The notes beneath the pieces were generated by a model. That model was given only the letters and a program-made list of their open reading frames with translations. It made no database searches and was not told where the DNA came from. 64,000 nucleotides of DNA from Scatophagus argus (lineage: Eukaryota; Chordata; Actinopteri; Scatophagidae), in assembly GCF_020382885.2 (NCBI RefSeq), contig NC_058499.1, positions 20,879,872 to 20,943,871 on the forward strand, in the 5' to 3' direction. Shown piece after piece: positions 12,483-25,030 of this stretch. Made by a program: the position numbers and the translations under genes. Numbering within the stretch: position 1 is the stretch's first letter; each line of letters opens with the position of its first letter.

Positions 12483-14619
12483 ACTCAGCAACCTGGGTAT
12501 GTGAATGAACAAGGATAAAAGGGAGGTCAAGTCAGGTAATATAGATCTTAAAAATCCTAAACTGGTGTGCATCAAAATAGCTTAAGTATTAGTTTGAACT
12601 TTCATGTTTCAAGTTATTTTTTCTTTTTGTTTTGGTATCGCGTTTGTCCTCAACCATGTTGCATTAAAAACAAAAACAACAACACTTTTGACGATTTCAT
12701 CCACCAAAAAACATTAATCTGTAATTTTCCCTAAATTAACGTCAGGTGCAGACAGCAGTGCCTCATGAAGTCAGAATGAGTTGTTTTATTTGGAATTAAA
12801 AATTTTAATTAGGATCAAAAGTAAATCGTCATTGTAGGCTGAACACTTTCACACACTTTTTGTTGTATGTAACGCAATAATGCAGCATCTCAGTGAGGCT
12901 ACGTGTGATACTGTGATCTCCTCATGATGATCAGGTCCAAACTATGAGTGTATTAAGAGAGCGCTGCATGACATGGCCAGTGCTACACTGGAACTAGGAA
13001 ACTAAAAATTTCTTTCTTGCTTTTGTGGTTTGCAAGCAATTCTCATTGAATTGAATGGGCATCATCTTGGAGTTTGGTAGGATCCCAAGAGGACTTTCAA
13101 TGACATATTCCCTAAAAACAGAAACACCCAAAGCTTGTTAGCTCACATTAAATAATTAGCTTGTGGAAAAATAAAGCAGCAATGGGTCTCCAGGAGATCT
13201 ATGTTGACATCAAGATCATAAAGTACTTATGAGTTTTATTAGTAATTTTTAATCATTCTCCTGAGGCACAGAGGTTAGTTGTGGATTTAGTTTTTGTGCA
13301 TGTGTGATTCACTGCTAGAAGAAGGGGACCCAGTGAAACTGAATATGAGTAGATGAGATGCTCAGATGTTGTCTCCACCAGTGGGAGGTAACTGAACAGA
13401 AATGACAGAGTTATTGTACAAATTTGTGTTGGAGTCTGCTGTTTCAGGTTAAACCATCCAGGTTGCCAAAGTTAAAAAAAAATGACAAAAATGCTTGCAA
13501 ATTGTCATAAGACTGGGCTTATGCTGCTGATTTTCATTGCATCTAAATATAAAAATGGTTGTGTCACGTGTCACCTCCTATGTATTGGCTCTACATTGAC
13601 TTTAGAGTCACTGTTGACCATGATTTGGGGTGTGTCACTCCCACGATCCCTCACTTCCTGTAATCTCATCGTGCTCTGTGTCACCTCCCAGGTAATGAAA
13701 AGAAGGGAGCTGGCTCACTGTGTTCACTCTGACTTCACTGTATTGAAATGCAGCTCTGTAAACATGGCAACAGTTTCAGCAAAGAGAATAAAGACAACAG
13801 CAAAGGATACATCAGTCTGTACCACAAGACTTGCTCTCCTTTTTTTGCCCTCCACCTCTCTGATACAACTTAACCTATGAATGAATAATGTGTCTGTGTT
13901 AATATGTGGAGCAGCCTCCGGCTATTGGCTGATGGAAGTCCTCGTCAGACAGATGAATGATACAGCACTGACCCCAGGGGAGCTGCAGACATTAAACAGG
14001 ACTGACAGATGACTGCGGTGGGATGATAGGACGGCCAGATGTGGCAGAATAGAGAGAAAGGATTGTGTTTAATTACTTTCTTATTAGAAAGCAGAGCCAG
14101 TGATGAACAGTAATAAGATGAGAGAGAGGCAGGAAACAGAAAAGGTTATCTCTGTTAGCTGCTCAAGTCATTTGATTAACATTTTTTATTTTAGATCTAG
14201 AATTCAGCTGAAGACTGTTAGCTGGTAGCATCAGTAGCCTCTAGCATCAGTGTATGTGTAAAGTGTAAATGTGTGTGCGTTTCAGCCAATAGCTTGTGCC
14301 CATGCATGATGATGTGATGCTAATAGGCAGGAGCAGAGGAGCAGGGGCAGCATGCAGTTTGCCTCCAGGGCCAAAACCAGCTAACAAGAGCTACTCTATA
14401 AAGATTATGAGATTAAAGAGGCTTTGAGTCAATCCACTCCCCAAGTGCTTTCACTCTAGTGGCCGCTTCAGCTCATCACACATAACTGACCCTCACTGGT
14501 TTGAAAAGCCTTTGGCAAAGGAGGCTGTGTGGTCGACAGCAGTGTGGATGCTAACTGTGCTGTGCATTTAGTAGGGGTGTAACTGTACATGTATTCACCC
14601 TGAACTGTTTAGTGCAGGA

Positions 14620-14790
14620 CTGCATGATACAGTATGATAATAAAACATTTAATACAGTATGACGCAATACCATATGACACAGTATAATAGGTTACAATAT
14701 GATACAATACTCGAAAATGTGAAACAATATGAAACGATACCGGACGATACCACACAATATAATGCAGTATGATATGATAAAATAATGATA
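14620..14790. repeat. Degenerate A/T-rich minisatellite (ATAC/CAATATGA words)
   Basis: Short words of the type GATACAGTATGA, GACGCAATACCATAT, ACAATATGATACAATA and GATACCACACAATA follow each other with a loose period of about 10 bases. Related words continue thinly to about 14,920. The three overlapping minus-strand open frames here (tyrosine-, serine- and isoleucine-rich) are a by-product of the repeat. Confidence 0.6.
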
Positions 14791-14799
14791 TATAGAATA

Positions 14800-16140
14800 C
14801 CATACCATGCAGTACTTTTGATGCAGTACTTTTGCAAAGGCACAGTTATGTGTATGATATTGTATGGTAAGATACTTTATATACTTTGTTGATACAATGT
14901 ACTTCATCACACCATGACAATATCCAGTATTCTTTTCCCTGTTGATACTACTGCTTGGTGAAATGCTACAGGAGTCTGACAAAGTCATGCTCTAAGGTGA
15001 AAAAGTTTCACTGAATCGGATCAGGTATCACTAAATTAAACTCCCTTTGTTCTACATGTACTTATGCTTCCTATATTATACATTCATTCAAAATATGAAC
15101 TATGCAAGTAACACGTTTAAAACTTAAAGTTCCTCTTGTGTTGTAATGTCAGTTTACATACCAAAGCCACAACTTGTGATAGAGAATGAAATCTTACGAG
15201 GTGAGTTGTATCAACAGCTAACATGAGCTGCACTTGTTTTATATTCAAGCATGAGAGGTTTGTTCCTGTGATCACCTCACTGTGAGTTATTTAGTTTAAA
15301 GTGTTGAGATTCAGATACAAGCACATCTGCTGGAAGCCCGCTTGTACAGTATACTTCTGGTACACTTAAACACAACAGAGCTTACATGAACAAATAATAT
15401 CCTGTTTTGTGTGGAAATTATGTTATGAGCACATACATGGCAAAGCAGTAAAAAGAAAAAAAACACCTGGGTGTAGTAGCAGAGAGATAAAGCTCTCTGT
15501 TCTGTCATCAGCAGGAAGCATAGGGATTATTTTTTGTGGAGGGGAAAAGCCTGTGCGTTCTGCCCCCGTCCTCCTCCATACAAAAAACACTGTGGCTGAT
15601 CCAGCTGCACTGTCACACACTGTAACAGCAAACCACACATATACACAATATGAAACTCACAATATGAAACACATACACAAGTTTGATATTGTGTATGTGT
15701 TTCGTATTGTGAAGCGTGACATTAGTGTCCTATATTTAGTACTCAAGATTCTGTCTACCATCAGGCTATGCTGTCACATCAGAGATAGTCCAACTAAGTA
15801 AATATGATTTACAAAAATACTCAATAAGATTTTTTGATTTCTCACAAGGTTTGATTAGAATTTTATTTTGTTTGATAGGTTAATATGTCCAGGATGCATT
15901 TAGCCTATCTTAGCACAAAGAGCAAGGAAATGAGCCTCTTTCCAAAGAGAAGCAGATGTAGAGAGAGACACAGACCTGAGATAAAATAATTCCATTATAG
16001 GCTGCCATTTGCAACTTCTACCCATCATCAGATGAGGCTAAACCAAAAGCATCAACGCTGAGAAGAGGCTGATTTTTTTCTCTTCTTCTTAAGAGCAGAT
16101 TTGTTTAATGTTGTATTACTGGCCTTTGCTGGAGAGAAAG
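14800..16140. other. No gene seen; includes an inverted repeat
   Basis: AT-rich sequence without convincing exons. The notable element is the inverted repeat at 15,657-15,712, listed separately. The overlapping open frames at 15,409-15,801 on both strands have no recognisable pattern. Confidence 0.5.
15657..15712. repeat. Near-perfect 24-bp inverted repeat
   Basis: The left arm (15,657-15,680) begins TCACAATATGAAACAC. The right arm (15,689-15,712) is its reverse complement with a single mismatch, separated by the 8-base spacer GTTTGATA. A single strand could form a 24-bp hairpin. Upstream, ACAATATGAAAC is also present as a direct repeat. It may be a slipped or snap-back duplication rather than a functional RNA; no element termini were found. 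Confidence 0.85.
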
Positions 16141-16149
16141 GCCATTGTC

Positions 16150-16490
16150 GTGGGTAGAAATGTCACACCACAGGAAGAAGCATCGCCAACACCGGGGGAA
16201 ATGCTATCACCATGGGAAGCGCTGTTTTCATCACAAGCAGCGACATTACCACTACAGACAGACACATGGTCAAAGCAGGAAGAAACATCATTGCAACTGG
16301 AAATGTCGATGTGGTCGTGTAGAAATGTCATCATCATTGGATTGAAAGAAGAGACAGACAGACAGAAGTCCATCGCAGCAGGTAAAAATATCCTGTTGGC
16401 TATAGGAACATGGAGGAAACTCTGTAGGAACATCCTAGGCAGAGGTCAGTTCATGTATGCGGAAATATCAACATCATGACCAGAAATGTC
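16150..16490. repeat. Degenerate minisatellite, period about 20-22 bp
   Basis: Successive segments share a loose pattern: AGAAATGTCACACCACAGGA, GAAATGCTATCACCATGGG, AAGAAACATCATTGCAACTGG, AGAAATGTCATCATCATTGG. Boundaries fall every 19-22 bases. The period keeps both strands open for more than 100 codons (16,108-16,479 plus; 16,116-16,433 minus), so the frames are artefacts of the repeat rather than genes. Confidence 0.55.
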
Positions 16491-16813
16491 ACTTGAAACT
16501 TGAAACTCTGTTTAAAGACACTGAAAAGCAATAACTGATGCTCACGTTTGATTCTCCCATCTCTTCAAAATGCATGCTTTCAGTGGTTTTGGGTCTTGAA
16601 GATCACGATTTGACGGATCCCCTTTGCATATATTATGTTCTGCTATATGTTTTTATTATACTGTATCAAATCAACAACATTGGAGTGCTATTAGTAGAAA
16701 CATCGTCTAAAATGTGCTGAAATGTTATGTTGCTTGGATTAGTTTATTGTAACTGTGCCTTCATTAGAGATGTTAAGAGGATGAAGCCTCTATTTTTTTC
16801 TCCAAAGTAAATT

Positions 16814-17378
16814 TGTCAAGAAAATACAGCGTCGCTGACACAGAGGACTGAACCCCAATGCAGAATCTCAAAAAGGGCAGGCAGGCAGGTGGTGGTCCAA
16901 AATAATATTCTTTTATTTAAATCAGAATCAGAATTCCTTTATTTATCCCCAAAGGGAAATTCTTTAAACTAAAGAAACTCAAAACTGGCACACACTTATT
17001 GTGGCTCTTGGATCAACAAAAAAACTACAAAAAAAGCTGTGGCAAAACATGACAAGGCAAGAAAAGAAAATCCTGGCTTGGATACATGGAGACAGAACAA
17101 CAACCTGACAAAGAGTGATGGGGAAGATGAGGACTAAATAGACAACATAACAAGAGACAGGTGAAATACATTAGGGGAGGAGAAAGCAATCAGGATAACC
17201 AAAAGCAAAGCTACATGAAAAAGGGACACACAGGAGAAGTGACACTTTCAAAATAAAACAGGGCATGACAAAAACCTTGAACATAACACATGGAAACACA
17301 TGACAAGACCAACCTCACATCACAACACATGGACCAGGAACCAAAAGACAAAGCATAACCTGAACACAAGGCGTGACA
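16814..17378. mobile_element. TG...CA repeat, copy 2
   Basis: The element starts TGTCAAG and ends GCGTGACA. It is bounded by AAATT on both sides (16,809-16,813 and 17,379-17,383), a 5-bp target duplication. Internal words match copy 1 in order (GGGCAGGCAGG, ACTAAATAGACAACATAAC, AAATAAAACAGGGCATGAC). It is about 90 bp longer than copy 1, partly through a roughly 57-bp segment at about 16,920-16,976 (AGAATCAGAATTCCTTTATT...) that looks like a separate retroposon tail inserted later. Confidence 0.7.
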
Positions 17379-17383
17379 AAATT

Positions 17384-20140
17384 TACCTGGAAATTCACCC
17401 TTCAAAAATAAATTTCAGTTGTTTTATTCACAGGAGGGTTAGTGTTCCCTCAACATACAAATTTCTGTAAAAATACTATAAGTTTATGTTATGGCCATCA
17501 CTGCTGAGTATTTACATTTTTATTCATTTATTTATTTACTTTTTTATTCTCTAAATACTACAATACCCCTGAGCCTCAGCCAGCGGAAGAAGCCAGCCAG
17601 AGGGACAAATAAGAGCAGGACAAATTCTAAACTTATTTTCCAGTTGAGAACAAAACGGGCTGTCAAAGTTATAGAATGAACCCAAATTTGACTAAATTTG
17701 AACTGCATGAAGTATCTTAAGTTCTACAACATGTGAACTTTCTTTCATTTGCACGCTACAGCTGACTTCTTCACTAAAGTTTCTGTTTACAATTGCTTAT
17801 ACTTTTGACATTTTACCAGAGGACCAAATATTTACCTTTATTTTATTTTAGATTTGTGTTTGTCATAATGGTTCATCCAGGAGAGTTTCATGCCCACCCA
17901 AGTCTGGGAAATCACCTTCTATTTTTTGTTGTTCCCAAGCTCTGGATACTAAAAATAACTTATCAGATATGTAAAAATATCCCCAATACAGATAGGACTG
18001 CTACTATAGTATGTAGAAATGCCGTTGAAGTGTGTAAAAACGTTATTATTCATTATTATGAATTTGTATGACAAGTATGACAGACAAGGAGAATGAAACA
18101 GTATTGCTGCTGCAGTTTAAATTTGTATAAGCCTACAAAGGAGCATCAACTGCCTTGGTGCGTTTTTCAGGTGCTATATTCAGTTACAGACTGCAAATAA
18201 AAGCAGGGAGTAAATCTGAGTAAAACGCCCACTCAGACACACCTTCTAACAAAGCTGTCTTCACACAGCGAGTACAGAAATATTTCTGTTACAGCAACTT
18301 TTTCCTCTAAATCTAAACCGTAATGTAAACACTAACCTAACACAGCACCATGGTACAGACCTGGTTTGGGTGAAGGCAGACGGTGTGAGCAAAGGGTTGG
18401 AGTCACTGGCCTAAAAAAGTAAATCTATGAATGACAAACAGGAAAACATTTTGTTTGGCGAAGCAAGTTTGGTCCCACCAGAAACATCAAATATAAGGTT
18501 TGTGTCTTACTAAAATGGTTCCTCTGTGTAAATGTGGTTCTTGTTATTTTATCCATTTATACAGCAGAGTTTCCTCAGCCTTGTGTTAACAGAAGCTAAA
18601 CATCTGTGTCAGTATTTGGTCAGCGCCAACTGGAATTTGAATTATGGACTAAACTCAGTGTTTAACATTAACTCATTACAGGACGTGTAAGACAAGATAT
18701 TTTGAATGTAAATCCATCACAATTATATAGCACACTGCCATGTGTGTTTAATGTGTGTTTAACATGAGAAACATATGTGGCTCAGCAGCACATTGTGGAC
18801 GAAAGCTCAAGTTAAACTGTCCACCCAGTGTGAATTAACTGAGGCATACACCACCCACCCCCACCCACAATCCCTTTCCATCCACCCTGTCATTTGGGAT
18901 GATGGAGTCCTTCCAGATTTTACTTGGAAGAGCTTTTTTAAAAAGTATTTATATCTTCAAACTTCAAGACGCCTTGTCATTAGAAGGCCCCTTATAGCAA
19001 CAAGGCTGGTTCCACCCATTACAGCTCCACTCTGCTCCACTCAGCTTTCTCTCTGCACCTCCCTGTCTTATGGAGGCCAACACCTTTGTAGTTTGCTTGT
19101 GGCTTCATCATGTCAGTGTAACATTTAACACAACTTTGAATATTGTTTAATTCCTTTTCCTTTCCCTTATTATTTTTGAGGCCACAATGTACAGTAACAA
19201 ACATCTGGCTGTGTGGTCATAAATCTACAGTGCCTGAAACAAGCAGCCACATTTACCCTCTACTTCCTACTGAAATCCATTAAACTCCACTCATGTCCAT
19301 TAAGATACTCTTTTCTTCTTTGGAATTGCATGAGGTAGCTATAAGGTTGTTAAAACCAAATGAACTATTCTTAAAAGAATATACCTCAGTTTTATACTAT
19401 TTGTGTAATGATAATGTATATGCAAAAATCATCCATAGCTTTATTTTGGTAGTACTCCTTCTAAAAGCTTTTGTAGCTGGTTTGAATTAAAGAGGGCTGT
19501 AAGAGTCTCAGATCCAATGTTGCTTGCTAACACCATCATTTATAACAACAGAACTTTATATTGAAACAATGTCACCATTAAGTCTTACATAACCCTGCTG
19601 ATGAAGTGACCACACCACACAGTGCTATAAATGCTACCAGCTAGCTAACAGTTTACTGGTGAGTGACAAATAGTCACTATAAAGAACAAAGTTCTTGATG
19701 TCACTTCTGCGTTAGCCATTTTTAAAATGAAAAGGTTTGTTTTCTTACATATTTCATGAAATTTTGATGACTTACAAAATTAAACTGAAAACAAAACACA
19801 GGAAATGCAAAACATATCAGGAATCTATTGATAATTTAAGTTCTCATCTGTCATTTACATCAGGGCAGTGTCGCTGCTTGACTAAATCAGCATGAGTGGA
19901 AATACATGTTGAAAGGTGAAGGTTAGACAGTAAAGAAAGGACAGGGATGGGATGAGGTGAACGGGGAGCAAGAGGGGGAGGAAGGAGGCTGGGAGGAGTC
20001 CCAGTAGTCAAGGGAGGAGGTTGAGGTAAAATTGGTGTGTAATTACTCTGCTGCTCTCTTGAATTAGAGGAGAGAACAGTGCTGCTAACCTCCTACTGGT
20101 GCCTGATGTCTGCATCAGCATCTCTCCTCCACTCCGTTCC
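17384..20140. other. No gene seen
   Basis: AT-rich, apparently single-copy sequence. The short open frames (up to 117 codons at 18,775-19,128) have no recognisable pattern. Nothing else was supported. Confidence 0.5.
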
Positions 20141-20144
20141 GTAA

Positions 20145-20207
20145 CTCCTCTCCTCTCCTCTCCTCTCCTCCTCTCCTCTCCTCTCCTCTCCTCTCCTCTC
20201 CTCTCCA
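20145..20207. repeat. Polypyrimidine (CTCCT)n tract
   Basis: About 60 bases of CTCCT repeats with one phase shift; the complement is (AGGAG)n. It makes arginine/glutamate-rich open frames on the minus strand in all three frames, which are not genes. Similar pentamer words occur at about 1,955-1,973 and 895-958. Confidence 0.9.
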
Positions 20208-21855
20208 GAGGCACATCTGTGTCTCAAAGAAACAGGTGAGGTAATGAAAGAAGCCAGTGTAAAGCTGTGGCTCATTGATGTCTTTTAAATACAACAACAC
20301 AACTCTATGGGACAGATGAATATTAGACTTTGATACACAGACTTTACTGATTAGTAGGATTTGTTCATCATTGATTTCTTTTCTTTCCATTGGATATGAA
20401 AAATATAGACTACTTATGGCCTCTTTCTGTTGTTTGAATTTAACATTATTAACTGTCTACAAGTGATGCAACATACAGCAGAGTTCTCAGAGATTAAATT
20501 TTATTTTGTAGTAATAGATTTTATTAATCAGTGATTGGAGACAGTCGATAGGTTTCTAATTGAAGACTCAATGGGCTGCCTCTCTTTTTGAATTAAATAA
20601 TATAATATAATAAATGCAATAATTTCTTTAGAACAGTAAGTGATTGTGCACACACTATGTAGACATAACCTGTCTAAGTAAAAATTAATACTATAAATAA
20701 TACTGCATTTCATATGACTTTTACAACTTATTGTTCAGTTTCAAGATTTTAGAAATGCTTCTTCTTTAGCTTCTCCATGGGCAGCAAAGATAATGGAAGC
20801 CATACACTGAACCCTACGTGCATATTGCTTTAAAGTGCCTGTGTATGTAAGGCTGTAGTGCTGAGACAGAGCATCAACACTCCTGGTAATCCGGTGCACT
20901 ATACACTATTAAAATCTTATTAAACCCTCACAGCATTGCTCTTCTGTATACCTTTATATTCCATGATAATAAAACAGGACAACAATATCCCAGAATTATT
21001 TCCCATGTTCTCTGCAATTTAATTTTACTATTAGTTTAGTAGAACTGTATATGGTTGAACTGCTATGGTCATCAGATTATCAGTAAGCCTAATGTAGACA
21101 GTATGTGCAGATTATAGAATACAACCAGAGCTGTGGGACTAACACAGATGGAGGAGGGGTGTGATGGAGGGGTGTTGTTGGATTATTCCTGATATCTCAT
21201 GTACATACTGTAATGTACATGCTGGAATCCAGTAAGTTGACCCACTGCCTCTGTAAGACCATGGAACACTACACAGCATTTAGCCTGTTTAGACTAAGCA
21301 TTTCCCTCATGCTGGACTGTAAAACACTCAGGAGAAGGGCATGTTCAGTCAGCATGTTTTGTTTTCACTGTGTTTTTGATTGAATGTAAGTTAAAATCAA
21401 TGTTAAACAACATCCAAGTGTGCAGAAGAGTAATGACAGTGGTGGCTCTCAGTTTGTGATTTAATCTGATGAACCTTGCTTATTTTTACAAGAAAACATG
21501 TCCTGGTGCAGCTTTAAGGAAGTTGGGCAGCTCATTGCAGGATCAGCTGATGTCAGTCATTACTGGTAATCATCAGTACTTGATACTGGCAGCGGGTGAT
21601 AATAGCTATGTGTACGAGATGGACTCTTTAATGTGATCATTATATATTTATCGGTAATGATGATGTGATGATGTGTAAAGGTGAAGCTGTCGGGCTATCA
21701 TCACGGTATAATCCTGCCTTTGAGACAAAACAGGATGGACTTCCTGGGAGAAAGTATGAGGGTGGACTGTAAATATTCAGTAAAAGATCAGCCCACAACA
21801 TTCAGGGATCATGCAGTTAAACACCCCTGACAGGAACTGCAAAGGTCAGCATAAT
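20208..21855. other. No gene seen
   Basis: AT-rich sequence with no convincing exon, splice pattern or repeat element. Confidence 0.5.
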
Positions 21856-21859
21856 GTTT

Positions 21860-22110
21860 AGCAGGTATAATGTTTCCCATGGCCGTATCTTTAGTTAAGC
21901 ATGTTAGCATGCTAACATTTGCTAATTACCACTGAAAACTAAGTACACCTGAGGCGAAAGGTCAATAAATTTCATGATAATCCATCTCTTAGTTGTTGAG
22001 GTATTTCAATAAAAACCACAACGCCATGGTAGTGCTACAGGATACATTGGAGGTTCACCAAGCTCACTCAAGAGTCATCCTCTTGGAACCACAAATGTCT
22101 CTGCAATCAG
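21860..22110. repeat. Decayed teleost dispersed repeat (GTTAGCATGCTAAC type)
   Basis: The palindromic word GTTAGCATGCTAACATTTGC, then a segment on the pattern CATTGGAGGTTCACCAAG and CCACAAATGTCTCTG, correspond to a very common fish repeat as I remember it. The copy is decayed and its ends are not defined. A related GCTAGCATGCTGAAAGCTAAC word occurs between the paired genes at 43,340 and 55,160. Confidence 0.4.
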
Positions 22111-24120
22111 TCTAAAAAATGAAATAGTTCAAAATTGCTGTGTCAAATCGAATTTCAGTGCCTTCAGTATTTCAGTTGGTTTTATGTGTACATGGTGCAT
22201 ATCTACAACAAAGAATCTACAGTGGGGTAGTTTTCTGTTGTTGAAACATTCTGGTTACTGGGACACCCAAAAGGGTTAGGGGAATGTGGGTTCAATAGGA
22301 CTCCACAGCTAATTTTTGCCCTATGGCCCCAGAGCGGGTTAATTCGGCCCTGCAGTGATGTTACAGCAGTGGTATAAAAAAAGAGGTGCAATAGAGCCAT
22401 CTGAATTCTTGTGATTCATTCATTCAGCCTATAAGATAATTTCAGATGTAAGATCTACTGCATTTCTTCCATCTCATTTCATTTGTTTACATGATCATTT
22501 TCTTGTGACAAATCTATTCATTTCTACAGGAGGTGCCTGAGAAGCATGATGTAAAAGAGAGGATTTGAGGATCAAAGTTGCGACTCTGAAGGTTACCAAA
22601 ATGTTACAGTAACCCAGAATATTATTGCAGAACATGTAAACCCTCACCAGTCTTTTTTTTTCCTGTGCAGAAACATGAAATCAGCCTGACCACATGCACA
22701 GCCGAGAGCAGACTGTTAAGTTTTGTCCTGAGCCAGCCGCCTGCTGTTTGGCTTCTTTAAATCTGCAGGGCTGCAGGTCTGTCATTATGTGAGCAGGGCT
22801 TTGGGTGTGTCTGAGAGGCAGCCAGCCAGAAACTGGAAACCAGGCCAGAGCAGCAGAAACATCTGTCCTCCTGACTTCAGGGTAAGGGCACAACACCCCC
22901 TACAGGGTACAACCAGTACTACCACAAACTGATCAGTACATACACATGTGCTGTTTACTATGTTATAATATCAAAATTACTTAACGCTTTGGGTACTTCT
23001 TATTCAAATGAAAACCTCTCATACTGCATAGGTTTGTGCATATTCTGGCTTTGCAAATATTTACATGTTATTTTTTACATCACAGACCTGAACAGCAGTA
23101 TAACCAGCTCGATTTTCATTATGCTTAATATAAGTTAAAACAGACAAGAAAAGTGAAATCTTACATATAAGACCCTTAAACAAGACATACAAAGAACTGT
23201 TGATGATTCTTACCCATACCCACGCTGTGTTCATGAACATATGATGATATTAAAGGATCAATATCTGTGTATCGAGTAGGAGGTAAGAAGCCTATTAAGA
23301 TTATGGAGATGTGTTTCTCCTAGCTGAATTAGCAAAAATACTGAAAAGTGGAAAATGTGGTAAATTAGCGAAGCAGACACATATGACTTCCAACAGCAGC
23401 AAAAGATGTCTGATTCACACACTGTATTTTATAAGCTAACATGGCATTATAAGACCTGGAAAGACGCTGTAACTGTTAGTCATTAAATACCTCCAAAGGC
23501 TAACTAGTAATAAAACAAGTCTTAGTATGTTGAATAAATGATTGAACTTTGGAATTTTTGGCGGACCATTTTTCGCCATTACTGGAGAACTAGGGTGCAT
23601 TTCAACGTCTTTATGCCTTATTTTAGAAGTTCAGTTCAGTATGTTATGATACCCTCATACTGAGAACTGAGAATGCAGCAGCATTGCTAAATGTAGATCC
23701 ACCAAGGCAGGAAACAGAGTGGTCAGACAATCTGACAGGTTTTTAACCAGCCAATATTTTAGTCAAATTATCAAAAAAAATTTACTTGGAGGTAAAACTA
23801 TCAGAAATAAAACCACGAGTTTGGACAATCACAGCAAATACAGTCAGTCAGAGTTGACTCAGAAAGTTTTCTGTAAGGTGTTAACAATGTTAAACAATGA
23901 TCATTTAGCTTAGAATTTCAACATTCAAATTTATTTTCTCTAAAAGTCTGTCTAATTATGTGATTGATGGGGTATGTTACTCAGTTGGATCAATGCTGAT
24001 TTATTATTTTATTTATTTTACTTGTTTGGCATGTGTCATTCTTTAACTGTAATGCTGACAGTCACTACATTGAGCAAGACACTCAAACAGTTGAGCTTGG
24101 ATAGATCCATAGAAAATATT
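22111..24120. other. No gene seen
   Basis: AT-rich apart from a somewhat GC-richer patch at about 22,685-22,890 that is open on the minus strand for 71 codons but has no recognisable pattern. It could be a conserved non-coding element or an unrecognised exon; I cannot support either. Confidence 0.45.
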
Positions 24121-24123
24121 TTT

Positions 24124-24165
24124 CACTCATGTCTCAACCTTGCAGCGCACTCTGGAGGTGAAAAC
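24124..24165. repeat. Shared 3'-flank block of the duplicated units, copy 1
   Basis: The pattern CCTTGCAGCGCACTCTGGAG recurs with small changes at about 39,449-39,476 and 47,329-47,355, each time to the left of a minus-strand olfactomedin gene. It marks the left end of the duplicated unit as far as I can trace it. Confidence 0.55.
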
Positions 24166-24785
24166 GATCATTGCTGACTTTTGGTCAGGCTTCATCTATT
24201 TCTTACTGAATAAAATGAGATGCTACCTTGTAGTGAGATCAACAACAAACATTTGTTCTGACTGAAAGACACACACATACAGTCTTGGAATATTTAAAGT
24301 ACCCAGAACATACTAGACCAGTTTTTTTATTTGGAATCTAGGACCTGGGCCGGTGTAGAACGAGGACACGAACCTGGCCAGGAATAACAGACCCACTCTA
24401 CACCCCTTTCACATCTGATTGTTATTAACAAGTTAATATTAATTTACAAATTGTCAAAACAAAACTTTGAGTCTAACATAATGTACTTTTAGTAGTTCAT
24501 GACACATATAATCCACCCTCTTTGGAAAATGCATTAAGGTTTTCTGTTATTTCTGACTTACTTATTGAAACAGCTCAACTATTCCAATAGTTATTTCAGC
24601 TTAACTAACATAACTAACATGTCTTCACCTCCCACCTCCCACCTCCCAGGGCACTTATTCACGCAGATTTACCGTGGCCACAGAATTTGCTTACAGTGGC
24701 TGTTGCACCACACAGTCTGCACTGTCTGATCACAGCCAGGTCTTCATGGATCCACTCAATTATACCACATAATATTAAGTAGAGA

Positions 24786-25030
24786 GCACAATCCACAAAC
24801 CCAAAAACATGCACATTAGGCTAATTGGCTACTCTACATTGCCCCTAGGTGTGAGTGTGTGGATGCGTGTTGTTGTCTGTCTTTGTGTGTCAGCCCTGCA
24901 ATTGACTGGCAACCAGTCCAGGGTGAACCCCTCCTCTCGCTCATAGTCAGCACAGGAGCCCAACCCCCCCCCCCCCCCCCCCCCCCCCCCAAGCATGACG
25001 GATAAGTGGTATAGAAAATGAATGAATGAT
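24786..25030 (+). mobile_element. 5'-truncated SINE with embedded poly-C run
   Basis: The same SINE as at 37,238-37,601 but on the plus strand. It carries CATGCACATTAGG, CCCCTAGGTGTGAGTGTG, TTGACTGGCAACCAGTCC and the tail side GGATAAGTGGTATAGAAAATGAATGAATGAT. The tRNA-like head is missing. The segment that should read through the GC-rich GGGATAGGCTCC...CGACCCTGA part is replaced by a run of 27 C (24,964-24,990). Confidence 0.8.
24964..24990 (+). repeat. Homopolymer run of 27 C
   Basis: An uninterrupted C run inside the SINE copy. The same position in other copies is a mixed sequence containing CTCCCCCGCG, from which the run may have expanded. A sequencing or assembly artefact is also possible, because long C runs are difficult to read. 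Confidence 0.9.

Larger units (their letters stand above)
5533..14610. other. Long stretch with no gene seen
   Basis: Mostly AT-rich, non-repetitive to my eye, with (CA)n tracts at 9,195-9,238, about 9,345-9,378, about 11,246-11,273 and 12,444-12,479. The longest open frame, 132 codons at 13,482-13,880, has no recognisable domain, no splice-supported context and no repeat of its pattern elsewhere. I do not annotate it as a gene. Unrecognised exons or conserved non-coding elements cannot be excluded. Confidence 0.5.

Noticed and set aside
13482..13880. 132-codon plus-strand open frame
   Set aside because: No recognisable motif, no splice or promoter context, and no related sequence in the window.
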